A stretch of DNA of 64,000 nucleotides, taken from the NCBI GenBank assembly GCA_032209605.1, contig JASFXZ010000016.1, positions 4,340,001 to 4,404,000 of the forward strand. Reading direction: 5' to 3'. A program made the translations under genes and the position numbers. This document shows positions 13,601 through 28,600 of the stretch, piece after piece. Each line of letters begins with the position of its first letter. Position 1 is the stretch's first letter. This DNA is from Mactromeris polynyma. Lineage: Eukaryota; Mollusca; Bivalvia; Venerida; Mactridae. Below the pieces are notes generated by a model, which saw only the letters and a list, made by a program, of their open reading frames with translations, was not told the origin of the DNA and ran no database searches.

Positions 13601-16600
13601 GCACGGTCTGTCGGGATGTAGCGATGCACGGTTTGTTTGAATGTGAATGATGCACGGTCTGTTTGAATGTGAATGATGCACAGTCTGTCGGGATGTGAAT
13701 GATGCAGGGTCTGTCAGAATGTGAATGATGCAGGGTCTGTCAGAATGTGAATGATGCACGGTCTGTCAGAATGTGAATGATGCAGGGTCTGTCGGAATGT
13801 AAATGTGAATGGTGCACGGTCTGTCGGATTGTGAATGATGCACGGGCTGTCAAAATGTGAATGATGCACGGTCTGTCGGATTGTGAATGATGCACGGTCT
13901 GTCGGATTGTGAATGATGCACAGTTTGTGGGAATGTGAATGATGCACGGTTTTTGGGAATGTGAATAATGCACGGTTTGTGGGAATGTGAATGGTGCACG
14001 GTCTGTCAAAATGTGAATGATGCACGGTTTGTGGGAATGTGAATGATGCACGGTTTGTGGGAATGTGAATGATGCACGGTGTGTTTGAATGTGAATGATG
14101 CACGGTGTGTTGGAATGTGAATGATGCACGGTGTGTTGGAATGTGAATGATGCACGGTGTGTTGGAATGTGAATGATGCACGGTGTGTTGGAATGTGAAT
14201 GATGCACGGTGTGTTGGAATGTGAATGATGCACGGTGTGTTTGAATGTGAATGATGCACGGTGTGTTTGAATGTGAATGATGCACGGTGTGTTGGAATGT
14301 GAATGATGCACGGTGTGTTGGAATGTGAATGATGCACAGTGTGTTTGAATGTGAATGATGCACGGTGTGTTGGAATGTGAATGATGCACGGTGTGTTTGA
14401 ATGTGAATGATGCACGGTTTGTGGGAATGTGAATGATGCACGGTGTGTTGGAATGTGAATGATGCACGGTGTGTTTGAATGTGAATGATGCACGGTGTGT
14501 TGGAATGTGAATGATGCACGGTGTGTTGGAATGTGAATGATGCACGGTGTGTTGGAATGTGAATGATGCACAGTCTGTCGAGATGTGAACTATGCACGGT
14601 TTGTGGGAATGTGAATGATGCACGGTGTGTTGGAATGTGAATGATGCACAGTCTGTCGAGATGTGAACTATGCACGGTTTGTGGGAATGTGAATGATGCA
14701 CGGTTTGTGGGAATGTGAATGATGCACGGTTTGTGGGTATTGTGAAAAATGCATGGTCTGTCGGAATGTGAATGATGCACAGTCTGTCGGGATGTGAACG
14801 ATGCACGGTTTGTGGGAATGTGAATGATGCACAGTCTGTCGGGATGTGAACGATGCACGGTTTGTCAGGATGTGAATGATGCACGGTTTGTCGGGATGTG
14901 AATGATGCACGGTTTGTCGGGATGTGAATGATGCAGGGTCTGCTTTTTAAGATGACAATTATGAGTCAGTTTTGGAATGATTTGCTTCAATCGAACAAGT
15001 AAGACTTAATTAATTAGGGAACTTAGCCATGGAAATCTTCAAAACATTTAGAATATATCAAAGTTATCCATACAAGCTAAGATTATGTGTTAAAGATTAA
15101 TAAAGCGTAATATAAATGAGCTGCAGCATGACAAAACGTGTATTAGTGACGTATGTTATGACATGCATAACTAAGCACTTTACAGAAGATCTTTTGGAGG
15201 TTTAAAGTTCATAATGATTGTATAATTGGTTCTTTCCATTTGAAAAGAAGACGATGTTTTTTTTAAGAACTATGTTCATTCTGACACGACGTCATCATCT
15301 TGTACCTAACTTGAGGCATCTAGTTCTTAATATTGAAATTAGTTATGAAAAGAAAAGTCGGCGTCCAATTTAAATACGTTAAGTATTAAATGAAAGTTGA
15401 AACATATATCTGTTAGGAAAATTAAACACCTGCAAATGGACTATTTGGTCACTAATACAGGTATTGTAATGGCCCAGCCCAAAAAGATGAATTTTGTTCA
15501 TAGGAAAATTACACTTTCTAACGAAACTTTTTTTCCTGAGCAAATATCTGAAATTAGAAAAAAAACTAAAAAGTCTCTGATATAAATCAAAGAAGAAGGC
15601 GATGAAAATTAATTACAAGTCATTTGACTGCAGTCCTTTCAACATAGCAACTCATATAAATCAATGTGACATATAATGTAAGTGTATTATTGACAATTTG
15701 TTAACGTAAAACTGCAAAATCAACTCAAATGCTCCTATACATATTTCAGCTCGGTATCAATAATGGAACAAGCGGTACACGACTTGCGTTCTATTATTTT
15801 GCCTCAGAAACATATCAAGCGACAAATCAACATTACGCAGAAATTAAGGATTTGTTCAAGAATTACAAGGAAGCTCAAGATTATATCGACGTAGGAGTGA
15901 ACTTAACCCAAATAAGACTCAAAACTAGTACGTATGTTGAGCAACGATTATTTTAATTAATAGTGGTTCAATTTGCAGGAAAATATTTTAAGTTTTCTGT
16001 TACAATACATTTTGGTTACTTCCCGCGTTACTGTAAGCACCGTATGCATGTTATGTATTGCCTTCATTCACAATCAGTCGTTTTATTGTTTTCTAATCAA
16101 CCAGAGTTTAAAATTCGATAGGAGCACTTGGTAGATATTATAATTATAATGCAGAGCAAACCCACGAAAAAAATATGCCGGAGGACTATGTTTTAATAAC
16201 ATTCAGCCAACGGATCTGTATATCTGCTAAAATGCTGGTACATTTTTTTTCTTCATTAGTAAACAATTTGTTGTGCCTGTATAATTATACTGTTGAAGTA
16301 GAATAACAAATGTGTTATATAGCCGTCATATTACATTTGGAAAAAAAATTGTTCATAATGAAAGATAACGACATACTCTTGTTTTTCCCTCTTATCTTCA
16401 TGTTCGTTGCGAGCACACTGCTTACATTTAGATTTACCAACTATTCCAACAATTGTTGTGTATGAACACACCATCACATGTATTGATATATCTATTGAAC
16501 TCCCATTTCTGTACTACTTCCATATTGTTGTTTATACGAGGGGTACAAAACAATGTATGCTTTAAATAAAACACATCTAAAGGGAACCCCTTTATATTGC

Positions 16601-19600
16601 ATGTGTATAAACTATTGCAGAATTCGGAACAGCTATAACAACAGGACTCAAAGATGTTGCAGATGACATTCGAACAAAACAGATAAGTAAAGTACATACA
16701 AGAACAGCCCAGCAAGTTGTGATAGTTATAAGTGATGGTAAGACAATCCGATATTTCGTTTGCTTTATGACAAATATATAGATAGGATGACTTCGACTGA
16801 AACATATCATCTATTGTTCGTACATTTAGTGTAGCTTACTACATACTGGTTTAAACATTTCAGGCTTCAATAACATTTGAGTGTATTATGCGCAAGTCAT
16901 TTCTCAACTTAAATAAATATAACATTCCATTCATTGACATTGTTCAAATACGCTGCACTAAATACTACATAAATATTCAAAGTGCTTAATGTAAATAAGA
17001 CTATATTTGCTTATTTAACTTTAACAACATGCCTATGATATTCAGCAACTTGTAGAACGTTCTGTTCAGCTTTAAATTTAAAATAGCACCCATTGTTGAT
17101 ACATGTGACATGTTTGGTCAGGTCAGTATAACACTAATGGTGATCCAACGGAAGTTGCAACCGCACTGAAGCAGGCGCCGTTGTCAGCAGAAATCTACTC
17201 AATCATGATAGGATCTCATGACACCGAGTACGACAAATTCTACCAAGCGATGAAGAAGATGGCATCCGAGATTAAAGATGAAGAGCATTTCTTTGCAATA
17301 AGAAATGAAGATGACTTGTCAAAAATCGTTAACTCTATGATAAATACTGGTATATGATTTTAACACAATACATTAAAAGCAGCAGTTTATCTAAGTTAAG
17401 GTATCCAACATTGGTTGAGATATTCCATCCATTATGTTGAGTATTTTCCCTACACTATATATGGTAACCAAACACAGTTAACTAAATTTCTAAATTGTAT
17501 ATATATGTTAAATTTAAATTCACAGCAGTTGTAATACCTTTAATAGTCTGGGCAATCATTCAATATTTATTTTTAAAATGTGTTTATTTTAATTATTGAT
17601 AAAGGGTGGTAGTTCACTCAAATACTTCAAAATATTTAAAAAATGTTTGTTTACGTCTTGGAAGTGACGTCATTTGGTGTCAATGTCAATTGTCTTATGT
17701 TTTACAACTGCAACTTTGTTAATTAACTTATTTAATAATTGTATGTTCAATTGGAATATTCCCATTTTAAAATATTTTATGACACTAATGTCCCGCCCAA
17801 CTTGACTATTTTGCTTTGATTCTTTTAAAATATACGGTGAACATATCAATATCTCGATATCTCACATACGGTGAGGATATCAATATCTCTATATCTCATA
17901 TATGGTGAGGATATCAATATCTCTATATCTCATATATGGTGAGGCTATCAATATCTCTATATCTCACATATGGTGAACACATCAATATCTCTATATCTCA
18001 TATACGGTGAGGATATCAATATCTCTATATCTCATATACAGTGAGAATATCAATATCTCTATATCTCACATATGGTGAACACATCAATATCTCTATATCT
18101 CATATACGGTGAGGATATCAATATCTCTATATCTCATATACGATGAGGATATCAATATCTCTATTTCTCACATATGGTGAACACATCAATATCTCGATAT
18201 CTCATATACGGTGAGGATATCAATATCTCTATATCTCACATACAGTGAGGATATCAATATCTCTATATCTCATATACAATGAAGATATCAATATCTTTAT
18301 ATCTCATATACGGTGAGGATATCAATATCTCTATATCTCACATATGGTGAACACATCAATATCTCGATATCTCATATACGGTGAGGATATCAATATCTCT
18401 ATATCTCATATACAGTGAGGATATCAATATCTCTATATCTCATATACAATGAAGATATCAATATCTCTATATCTCATATACGGTGAGGCTATCAATATCT
18501 CTATATCTCACATATGGTGAACACATCAATATCTCTATATCTCATATACAGTGAGGATATCAATATCTCTATATCTCATATACAATGAAGATATCAATAT
18601 CTCTATATCTCATATACAGTGAGGCTATCAATATCTCTATATCTCATATACGGTGAGGATATCAATATCTCTATATCTCACATATGGTGAACACATCAAT
18701 ATCTCGATATCTCATATACGGTGAGGATATCAATATCTTTATATCTCATATACGGTGAGGATATCAATATCTCTATATCTCACATACAGTGAGGATATCA
18801 ATATCTCTATATCTCATATACAGTGAGGATATCAATATCTCTATATCTCATATACAATGAAGATATCAATATCTCTATATCTCATATACAGTGAGGCTAT
18901 CAATATCTCTATATCTCATATACGGTGAGGATATCAATATCTCTATATCTCACATATGGTGAACACATCAATATCTCGATATCTCATATACGGTGAGGAT
19001 ATCAATATCTCTATATCTCATATACGGTGAGGATATCAATATCTCTATATCTCACATACAGTGAGGATATCAATATCTCTATATCTCATATACAATGAAG
19101 ATATCAATATCTTTATATCTCATATACGGTGAGGATATCAATATCTCTATATCTCACATATGGTGAACACATCAATATCTCGATATCTCATATACGGTGA
19201 GGATATCAATATCTCTATATCTCATATACAGTGAGGATATCAATATCTCTATATCTCATATACAATGAAGATATCAATATCTCTATATCTCATATACGGT
19301 GAGGCTATCAATATCTCTATATCTCACATATGGTGAACACATCAATATCTCTATATCTCATATACAGTGAGGATATCAATATCTCTATATCTCATATACA
19401 ATGAAGATATCAATATCTCTATATCTCATATACAGTGAGGCTATCAATATCTCTATATCTCATATACGGTGAGGATATCAATATCTCTATATCTCACATA
19501 TGGTGAACACATCAATATCTCGATATCTCATATACGGTGAGGATATCAATATCTCTATATCTCATATACAGTGAGGATATCAATATCTCTATATCTCATA

Positions 19601-22600
19601 TACAATGAAGATATCAATATCTCTATATCTCATATACGGTGAGGCTATCAATATCTCTATATCTCACATATAGTGAACACATCAATATCTCTATATCTCA
19701 CATACGCTGAACACATCAATATGTCCATATCTCACATACGGTGAACACATTAATATCTCGATATCTCACTTACGCTGAACACATCAATATGTCCATATCT
19801 CACATACGGTGAACATAATAATATCTCAATATCTCACATACGGTGAGGATATCAATATCTCTATATCTCATATACGGTGAGGCTATCAATATCTCTATAT
19901 CTCACATATGGTGAACACATCAATATCTTTATATCTCACATACGCTGAACACATCAATATGTCCATATCTCACATACAGTGAACATATTAAAATCTCAAT
20001 ATCTCACATACGGTGAGGATATCAATATCTCTATATCTCATATACAGTGAGGATATCAATATCTCTATATCTCACATATGGTGAACACATCAATATCTCT
20101 ATATCTCACATACGGTGAACACATTATAATCTCGATATCTCACTTACGGTGAACACATCAATATGTCAATATCTCACATACTGTGAACATATTAATATCT
20201 CAATATCTCTCTAATATATCGATAACTCACATATGGTGAACACATTATATCTCGATATCTCGCCAACGGTAAACACATTCATATCCAGATATCTCACATA
20301 CGGTGAACACATAAATACTTCGATATCTCGCCAACGGTAAACACATTAATATCCTGATATCTCACATACGGCGTCACATGAATATTTCCATATCTCACCT
20401 AAACATTTATATATTTAACATAAAGAGAACATACTTTAACTATCTCAGTATCTAACCTATAAATGTGCAAGTCACATGGTGGACATGCTAACGCTTCAAT
20501 ATACCACACAATAACCAATCTAGTAACTCAATATGTCTAACACAATAACCACTCGAATATCTAAATATGTCTAACACAATAACCACTCTGATATCTAAAT
20601 ATGTCTAACACAATAACCACTCTGATATCTCAATATGTCTAACACAATAACCCCTCAGATATCTCAATATGTCTAACACAATAACCCCTCAGATATCTCA
20701 ATATGTCTAACACAATAACCACTCTGATATCTCAATATGTCTAACACAATGACCCCTCATGTATCTCAATACGTCTAACACAATAACCTCTCAGATATCT
20801 CAATATGTCTAACAAAATAACCCCTCAGATATCTCAATATGTCTAACACAATAACCACTCTTATATCTCAATATGTCTAACACAATAACCCCTCAGATAT
20901 CTCAATATGTCTAACACAATAACCCCTCAGATATCTCAATATGTCTAACACAATAACCACTCTGATATCTCAATATGTCTAACACAATAACCCCTCAGAT
21001 ATCTCAATATGTCTAACACAATAATCCCTCAGATATCTCAATATGTCTAACACAATAACCACTCTGATATCTCAATATTTCTAACACAATAACCCCTCAT
21101 GTATCTCAATATGTCTAACACAATAACCCCTCAGATATCTCAATATGTCTAACACAATGACCACTCTGATATCTCAATGTGTCTAACAGTAACCACTCTG
21201 ATATCTCAATATGTCTAACCCAATAACCCCTCAGATATCTCAATATGTCTAACACAGTAACCCCACTGATATCTCAATGTGTCTAACAAAGTAACCCCTC
21301 AGATATCTCAATATGTCTGACACAGTAACCACTCAGATATCTCAATGTGTCTAACACAGTAACCTCTCGAATATCTCAATGTGTCTAGCTCAATAACTCA
21401 TCAGATATCTCAATATGTCTAACACAATAACCCTCAGATATCTCAATATGTCTAACACAATAACCACTCTGATATCTCAATATGTCTAACACATTAACCC
21501 CTCAGATATCTCAATATGTCTAACACAATAACCCCTCAGATATCTCAATATGTCTAACACAATAACCCCTCAGATATCTCAATATGTCTAACACAATAAC
21601 CACTCTGATATCTCAATATGTCTAACACAATAACCCCTCAGATATCTCAATATGTCTAACACAATAACCACACTGATATCTCAATATGTCTAACACAATA
21701 ACCACACTGATATCTCAATATGTCTAACACAATAACCCCTCAGATATCTCAATATGTCTAACACAATAACCCCTCAGATATCTCAATATGTCTAACACAA
21801 TAACCACTCTGATATCTCAATATGTCTAACACAATAACCCCTCAGATATCTCAATATGTCTAACACAATAACCACACTGATATCTCAATATGTCTAACAC
21901 AATAACCTCTCAGATAACTCAATGTGTCTAACACAGTAACCACTCAGATATCTCAATATGTCTAACACAATAACCACACTGATATCTCAATGTGTCTAAC
22001 ACAATAACCCCTCAGATAACTCAATGTGTCTAACACAAGAACCCCTCAGATAACTCAATATGTCTAACACAGTAACCCCTCAGATATCTCAATTTGTCTA
22101 ACACAATAACCACTCTGATATCTCAATGTGTCTAACACAATAACCCCTCAGATATCTCAATATGTCTTACACAATAACCCCTCAGATATCTCAATATGAC
22201 TGACACAATAACCACTCGAATATCTCAATATGTCTAAAACAATAACCACTCATGTATCTCAATATGTTTAACAGAGTAACCAATCTGATACCTCAATGTG
22301 TCGCACACAATAAAACCTCAGATATCTCAATATGTCGCACACAATAAACATATCTCAATATGTTAAACACAGTAACCATTCTGACATCTCCAAATGTCTA
22401 ACATAGTAACTACTCAAGATATATCAACATGTGTAACATAGTAACAACTCTGATATCCTTAATGTCTAACACAGTAACAACTCTGATATCCTTAATGTCT
22501 AACACAGTAACTACTCTGATATCTCAAAATGTCTATCACAGTAACCACTCTGATGTCTCAATATGTCTAACACGGAAAGCACTATAATATCTCAATTTGT

Positions 22601-25600
22601 CTAACACAGTGACCACTCTTATATCTTAATATGTCTCGGACGATAAAACCGCTATATCCGTCTTTCACATATCGTAACCTCACGAATATATTTATAACCC
22701 TTCGAATACGAACGGCAAAATGAATATGCTGAATAAAAATCACAATATATGTTGTTAGATTGACACAATTATTTCTCAAAGTCGGTGAACGGTAAATTGA
22801 TCAATATGCCATGCATAATGACGTTCAAAAATGTATTGAGTGAGAAATAAATCGGCCAAAAATTTAAATTGCTGATGATCTAGATCTAAATGATTATTTA
22901 TGAAAAAATGATGGAAATGTTGAGTTTGTTATTTACTTTGTACTTCAACTCATTTAAAGATACATAATCTCTACTTATGTTAGTGTCGAATGGACATTTT
23001 AACAGACTCGTGTAATTCTGACGTCTGTGTTGATTTGATGTCGCTTGAACAGAAGCACTTACAATATTTACATGATCTTTTTTCAGGTCCTGTTCTCGAT
23101 TGTGGAAGAACAGAACCATTCAGAACTATGTTGCCTAATGGTCGTACACCTATAGAAGAACGAAAAGCAGTGAAACACGCATGGCCGTGGATGGCGCAAC
23201 TTCTCGACGTTTGTAGTTTTCTTTTTCTTTTTCATATACTAATTGCGTTACTACAGCTGTAGTTAAATGACATTGTTGAAATTGAATCGATGTTGTATTT
23301 CCTTATATTGTATTGTTAAAACTGTGTGAATATATGTAGAAATTATAATTATAATTGTGATTGTTTTACAATCTTAAAGCTTTCCACCATTGTGTAACCG
23401 CTAATGTCAATGTCTCACAATTTTTACTGATTTTAAACCGATAAGCTTGCATTGTTTGATGTTTGCTCTATGATAACTAAAGATACCATGGATTCGTTCC
23501 AAAAGTAGTTTATGACATGACGTGACAACAAACCCATGGTTACTATGGTGACTTTAGAAGGAAACTTTCCAAACATTCTTAAACCATGAGGATCTATATT
23601 CTCGTGTACGGGATTTATTTTAAAGACATTGTTATCAATTAACCACTTAAAGTAAATAACATAGTAAATAATGTCTCAGTATTTTGAACAACGATAAAGT
23701 AGGCCGGTTATGTCCATGTTGTAGGCCGACCACTAAATGAGATATTACCGTGGTGTACATGTTCCGGACATATCGATATGTATATGTTTGTAATTCTTAC
23801 GAGAGTGTGAGGTACTGAATTGTATCAATCCGGCACTAATCCTGAAAACACGCCAAGAAATTTTAAATTCTGTCTTTTGGTTTCAGAATCTATGAGTCCT
23901 CCCGTCTCGATCATATAAAATTTGGTTCATGTTTTACAGACTGACGGTGCTCACAAGTGTGGTGGATCGTTGATTGACAAACAATGGATCTTAACAGCGG
24001 CACATTGTCTCTCGAACACTGGAACAGTGTTATTAAGTAAGTACAATGTATCTTATCATGTTTCACCTTACGGAACTAGAAAACACCAATATCAGTTCAG
24101 AATTCAACGTATGTACTGAGCAAACGGCTCACTTACATTTTCAGTTACAATTTGACCATTTGGTTTGTATGACAGTTTACATTAATTGCTCACTTATAAA
24201 TAAATATTAACTTTGTTGTACCAAGGGCATACAACCTAAACACATGGTCATGTTTCTTTATTATTATGAATAATACTAAATTATATCATTTGAAGGTAAT
24301 GGTTAATTGCTTTTAATGATAAGTTACTGCCTACTTAGTCAATCAATGTATATATGTTGGAAATCAATGACCATATAGTGATTAAGTGTGTGGTCGGCTA
24401 GCTGTTGAATCGATTTAAACTCTTATTATTTTTACTGACAGTTCCAAGGCTGTTAGTCGCTGTCTGTTTATCATTTCAATTTGTGTTTAGATGTATGTTT
24501 GGTTTCCTTATCCAACATGTGCGGTACTTTCAATTTATATAGTGTTCATGTTTTTTGTCCACACTTTCGGCCTATTGTTGCCAGCTGTCTTGACTTGTCT
24601 CGTGATGTATTCCGTCCATTAAATCCCCAACTATTTGTCCTCTTTGATTCTCCTTAGTTATCCTTTATGATCGGCCAGGCCATTCCCTGTGCCGCTGTTC
24701 CATTGCGTATATACCCTTGCGCCTCCTCAAATGCCTTATGGTTTATGGATTGTTGTTTTCCCGGAGGTATATGTGCAGAGGCATTGTCTTATGTATGCGG
24801 CGTGCCCTGTAGCAACTTATTTTCTCTCACTTAAAATGATCACATTCACTCATTGTAAATACTGTCCAATTTATCATTCGCGACGTCTAGTAATTAAATG
24901 TGATACATTAATATTAAAAATATGAAAGAATAGATAACTTAAGTTGCAAACACTCATTGAATCAGGTCTCTCAAGATTATTGCATAAAATACCTAATTGC
25001 TTAAAAAAGAATGCAACTACTTTTCATGATAACAATAATCCAGAACACTGTTGACCCTTTCTGAACATGAAGACTGAATCTGACCTATATAGTAGGTATA
25101 GTAAAACCTTTGGCTCGAATATCGGCTTTCTTCGTACAATGTGGATGATATAAACTCATTTTCTGCTTTAGAAAAATTGGAGATGGCTGAAAGGCATGAC
25201 GAATTCACATACCAAATCAAACCTGACTTTAAAATCGAACATCCGAAGTATAACAAAACTGTTAAACCAGAATATTTATATGACATTGGACTGATCAAAT
25301 TACCAAAAGAAATAGTGTTTGAACGAGAACTGTTACCTGTTTGCTTATCAAATACATCTAACGGTAAGTTGTCCATTTATCTTCTCAGAAATCACATGTA
25401 TATATATATGACTTGATTTCTTACAATATATATGTATATATTGTAAGAAATCAAGTCATGTATATATGTATTGCCTTTACTTGATTAATATAAAAAAAAA
25501 GATTTATATTCCATTGTTTAAGTAATGCAATGGAAGTCTTTTCATTGCGTATAACCAGTTCAACGTTCAATGTTTTGGACGTTTAACATCAATTTAAATC

Positions 25601-28600
25601 GTTTCTGCATGCAAATTATTTACATTTTGATTATTCTCTTTCAACAAGCGTGTAATCTATAAACGTTTACAGACCGAACGCTCAGAATGCATAGATAGAA
25701 TAAATAATTTTTGTCATTTAGATGTTCGCGAAGATAAATTTGTAAAAGGTGTGTTTGGTGTGGTAACTGGTTGGGGGAGAAGTAAGAAAAATGGTCCACT
25801 TGCTGATTCCCTAAAACAAATGCAAATGAGCATAAAAGACTGTTCAGCAGAAAATGCTACCGTGTTTGACAAAAAAACGATGTTTTGTGCCGGTGATAAA
25901 GGTATGTAGAAAATTCATAAAATAGAATATATCTGGTTGTGAAGTTGTACTTGCTATTCACCACTCAGCACACAGATGCTTTAGTAAACTCTGCTAAGTC
26001 TCAGTGTCGGAGATTTGTTATGGATTACAATGCTTAGTGAGTGCTTATTGTTTGATGCACTTTCTTAGAAATTTAAATGCAAGTTATTAGTGCCGAGTAC
26101 TGAATTATCAATTCACACCGTCCAATCTCAGATTCTCTTTTAAAAGAATTATACTGAGCATTTAGGGACCATTGCTATTGATAGCGGACACAAAAAAATC
26201 TAAACTTGGGCTCATTAGACTAATATTTAAAGTGTGTTGATTGTAACGGATATAACTCTTGTTCACATAAAACGCCAAGGACGTATTTTCAGATATTGTG
26301 TATGTTTGGTACTAGGATGTACAGATATTGAGTATGTATGGTACTAGGATGTACATATATTGTGTATGCATGGTACTAGGATGTACATATATTGTGTATG
26401 TATGGTACTAGGATGTACAGATATTGTGTATGTGTGGTACTAGGATGTACATATATTGTGTATGTATGGTTCCAGAATGTACAGCTATTGCGTATGTGTG
26501 GTACTAGGATGTACCGATATTGTGTATGCATGGTACTAAGATGTACATATATTATGTATGTATGGTACTAGGATGTACAGACATTGTGTATGCATGGAAC
26601 TAGGAAGTACAGACATTGTGTATTTGTGGTACCAGGATGTACAGATAGTGTGTATGTGTGGTACTAGGATGTACAGATAGTGTGTATGCATGGTTCTAGG
26701 ATGTACAGATATAGTGTATGCATGGTACTAGGATGTACAGATAGTGTGTATACATGGTACTATGATGTACTAAACAGGTTTATGTATGGTACTAGGATGT
26801 CTAGAGCAGGTGAAGGTATATTACTAGGATGTACAAAGCAGGTGTATGTATGGTATTAGGATGTACAGATGTTTGGAACTAGGAAGTGCAAAACAGCTGT
26901 ATGCATGGTACTAGGATGTACTGAGCAGGTATATGTATCGTACTAGGATGTTCTGAACAGATGTATGTATGTTACTAGGATGTACAGACATTGTGTATGT
27001 GTGGTACTAGGATGTACAGATATGGTGTATGTATGGTACTAGGATGTACAGAGCAGGTGTATGTGGTGTACTAGGATGTACAGATAATGTGCATGCATGG
27101 TATTAGAATGTTCAGAACAGGTGTATGCATGGTACTAGGATGTACTGAACAGGTGAATGTGTGGTACTAGGATATACAGATTAAATGTATGTGTGGTGCT
27201 AGGATTTACTGAGCAGATGTATGTGTGGTGCTAGGATTTAGTGGGCAGATGTATTTGTTTCTGTATGAGCGTATTGGATTCCAATTTTAGAATAAATGAG
27301 GCCCGTTCAGGTTTGATGTTTGAGAGCTTTGTTCTTTGGCTTTAACTTTCAAGTAGAATACTCATACTTAACATGCGTTCAAGGAAAATATTGTTCACTG
27401 TACTGTCCAATGGCATTCTCCAAAACATATCCGCTGTCCCCTTATTGATTTTATCAATTCTTGTTGTTTATTTCGTGTATTTCGCCCTTACATGTGTTAT
27501 CGGTGCTGCATCATTGTTTTTGTAGTTTTGAATTGATTGTTATGCTAAAATTGAGATATTTTGATGTTATTGCTGCACGAAACACTTACTGAAATTACGT
27601 TCGTCCATATACTAGAACATGTATGTATTTTGCAAAATTCGTAAGTTACCTCCAATAAATCAAGGTTTTTAGGTCATTATTGTCGTCTGATACTCCTAAT
27701 TATACACTAGTGCAAGTTTCGATATTATTTATTTCGAATTATTATTATACAATTATTAACTTTTCCGTTGTTGTACCAAAAATGAGGGACGTCAAGTTGG
27801 TTACTTATTCCCTATTCCCTATTCGTTACTTATTCCCTATTCCCTATTCGTTACCTATTCGTTACCTATTCCCTATTCCCTATTCGTTACCTATTCGTTA
27901 CCTATTCCCTATTCCCTATTCGTTACCTATTCGTTACTTATTCCCTATTCCCTATTCGTTCCCTATTCGTTCCCTATTCGTTCCCTATTCGCTTTTTCTA
28001 CATTGCATCTTTTAATTATTTCTTTTCATGTCCCTGGTGTTAGCTAGAGGTTTGTAGAGTTGAAAAAACCTTGTTAGCGCACACGTACCAGGTTCTGCGC
28101 TCGACTGATACCCTGTTACCTATTCGTTCCCTATTCGTTCCCTATTCGCTTTTTCTACATTGACCTTTTTGAATGATTTCTTTTCATGTCACTGGTGTTA
28201 GCTAGAGGTTTGTAGAGTTGAACAAACCTTGTTAGCGCACATTTACCAGTTTCTGCGCTCGACTGATACCCTGTTACCTATTCGTTACCTATTCGTTACC
28301 TATTCGTTCCCTATTCGCTTTTTCTACATTGACCCTTTTGAATGATTCTTTTTCAGGTCTCTGGTGTTAGTTCTAGGTTTGTAGATATGAAAAAACATTG
28401 TCAGTGTATATGTACCAATTCTGCGCTTGACTGATACCCTGTTACCTATTCGTTACTTATTCGTTCCCTATTCGCATTTTCTACATGGACCCTTTTGAAT
28501 GATTTCTTTTCAGTTCTCGGGTGTTAGTTCTAGGTTTGTAGAGTTGAAATAACCTTGTTAGCGCATATGTACCAGTTTCTGCTCTCGACTGATACCCTGT

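Noticed and set aside
13391..14910. Minus-strand His/Ser/Thr-rich open frames (up to 372 codons)
   Set aside because: Translations of the 26-bp minisatellite; three overlapping frames are open at once.
15397..15585. Small gene of 62 codons
   Set aside because: Inside intron 7, no splice signals compatible with the neighbouring phases, Lys-rich AT-driven frame.
17831..22630. CRISPR-like regularity (34-bp periodicity)
   Set aside because: Direct head-to-tail minisatellite without unique spacers, in a eukaryotic intron.
27680..28015. 111-codon frame at foldback left end (and 35018-35369 on the other strand)
   Set aside because: Both are translations of the 11-bp arm repeats (SLPIRYLFPIPY), not genes.
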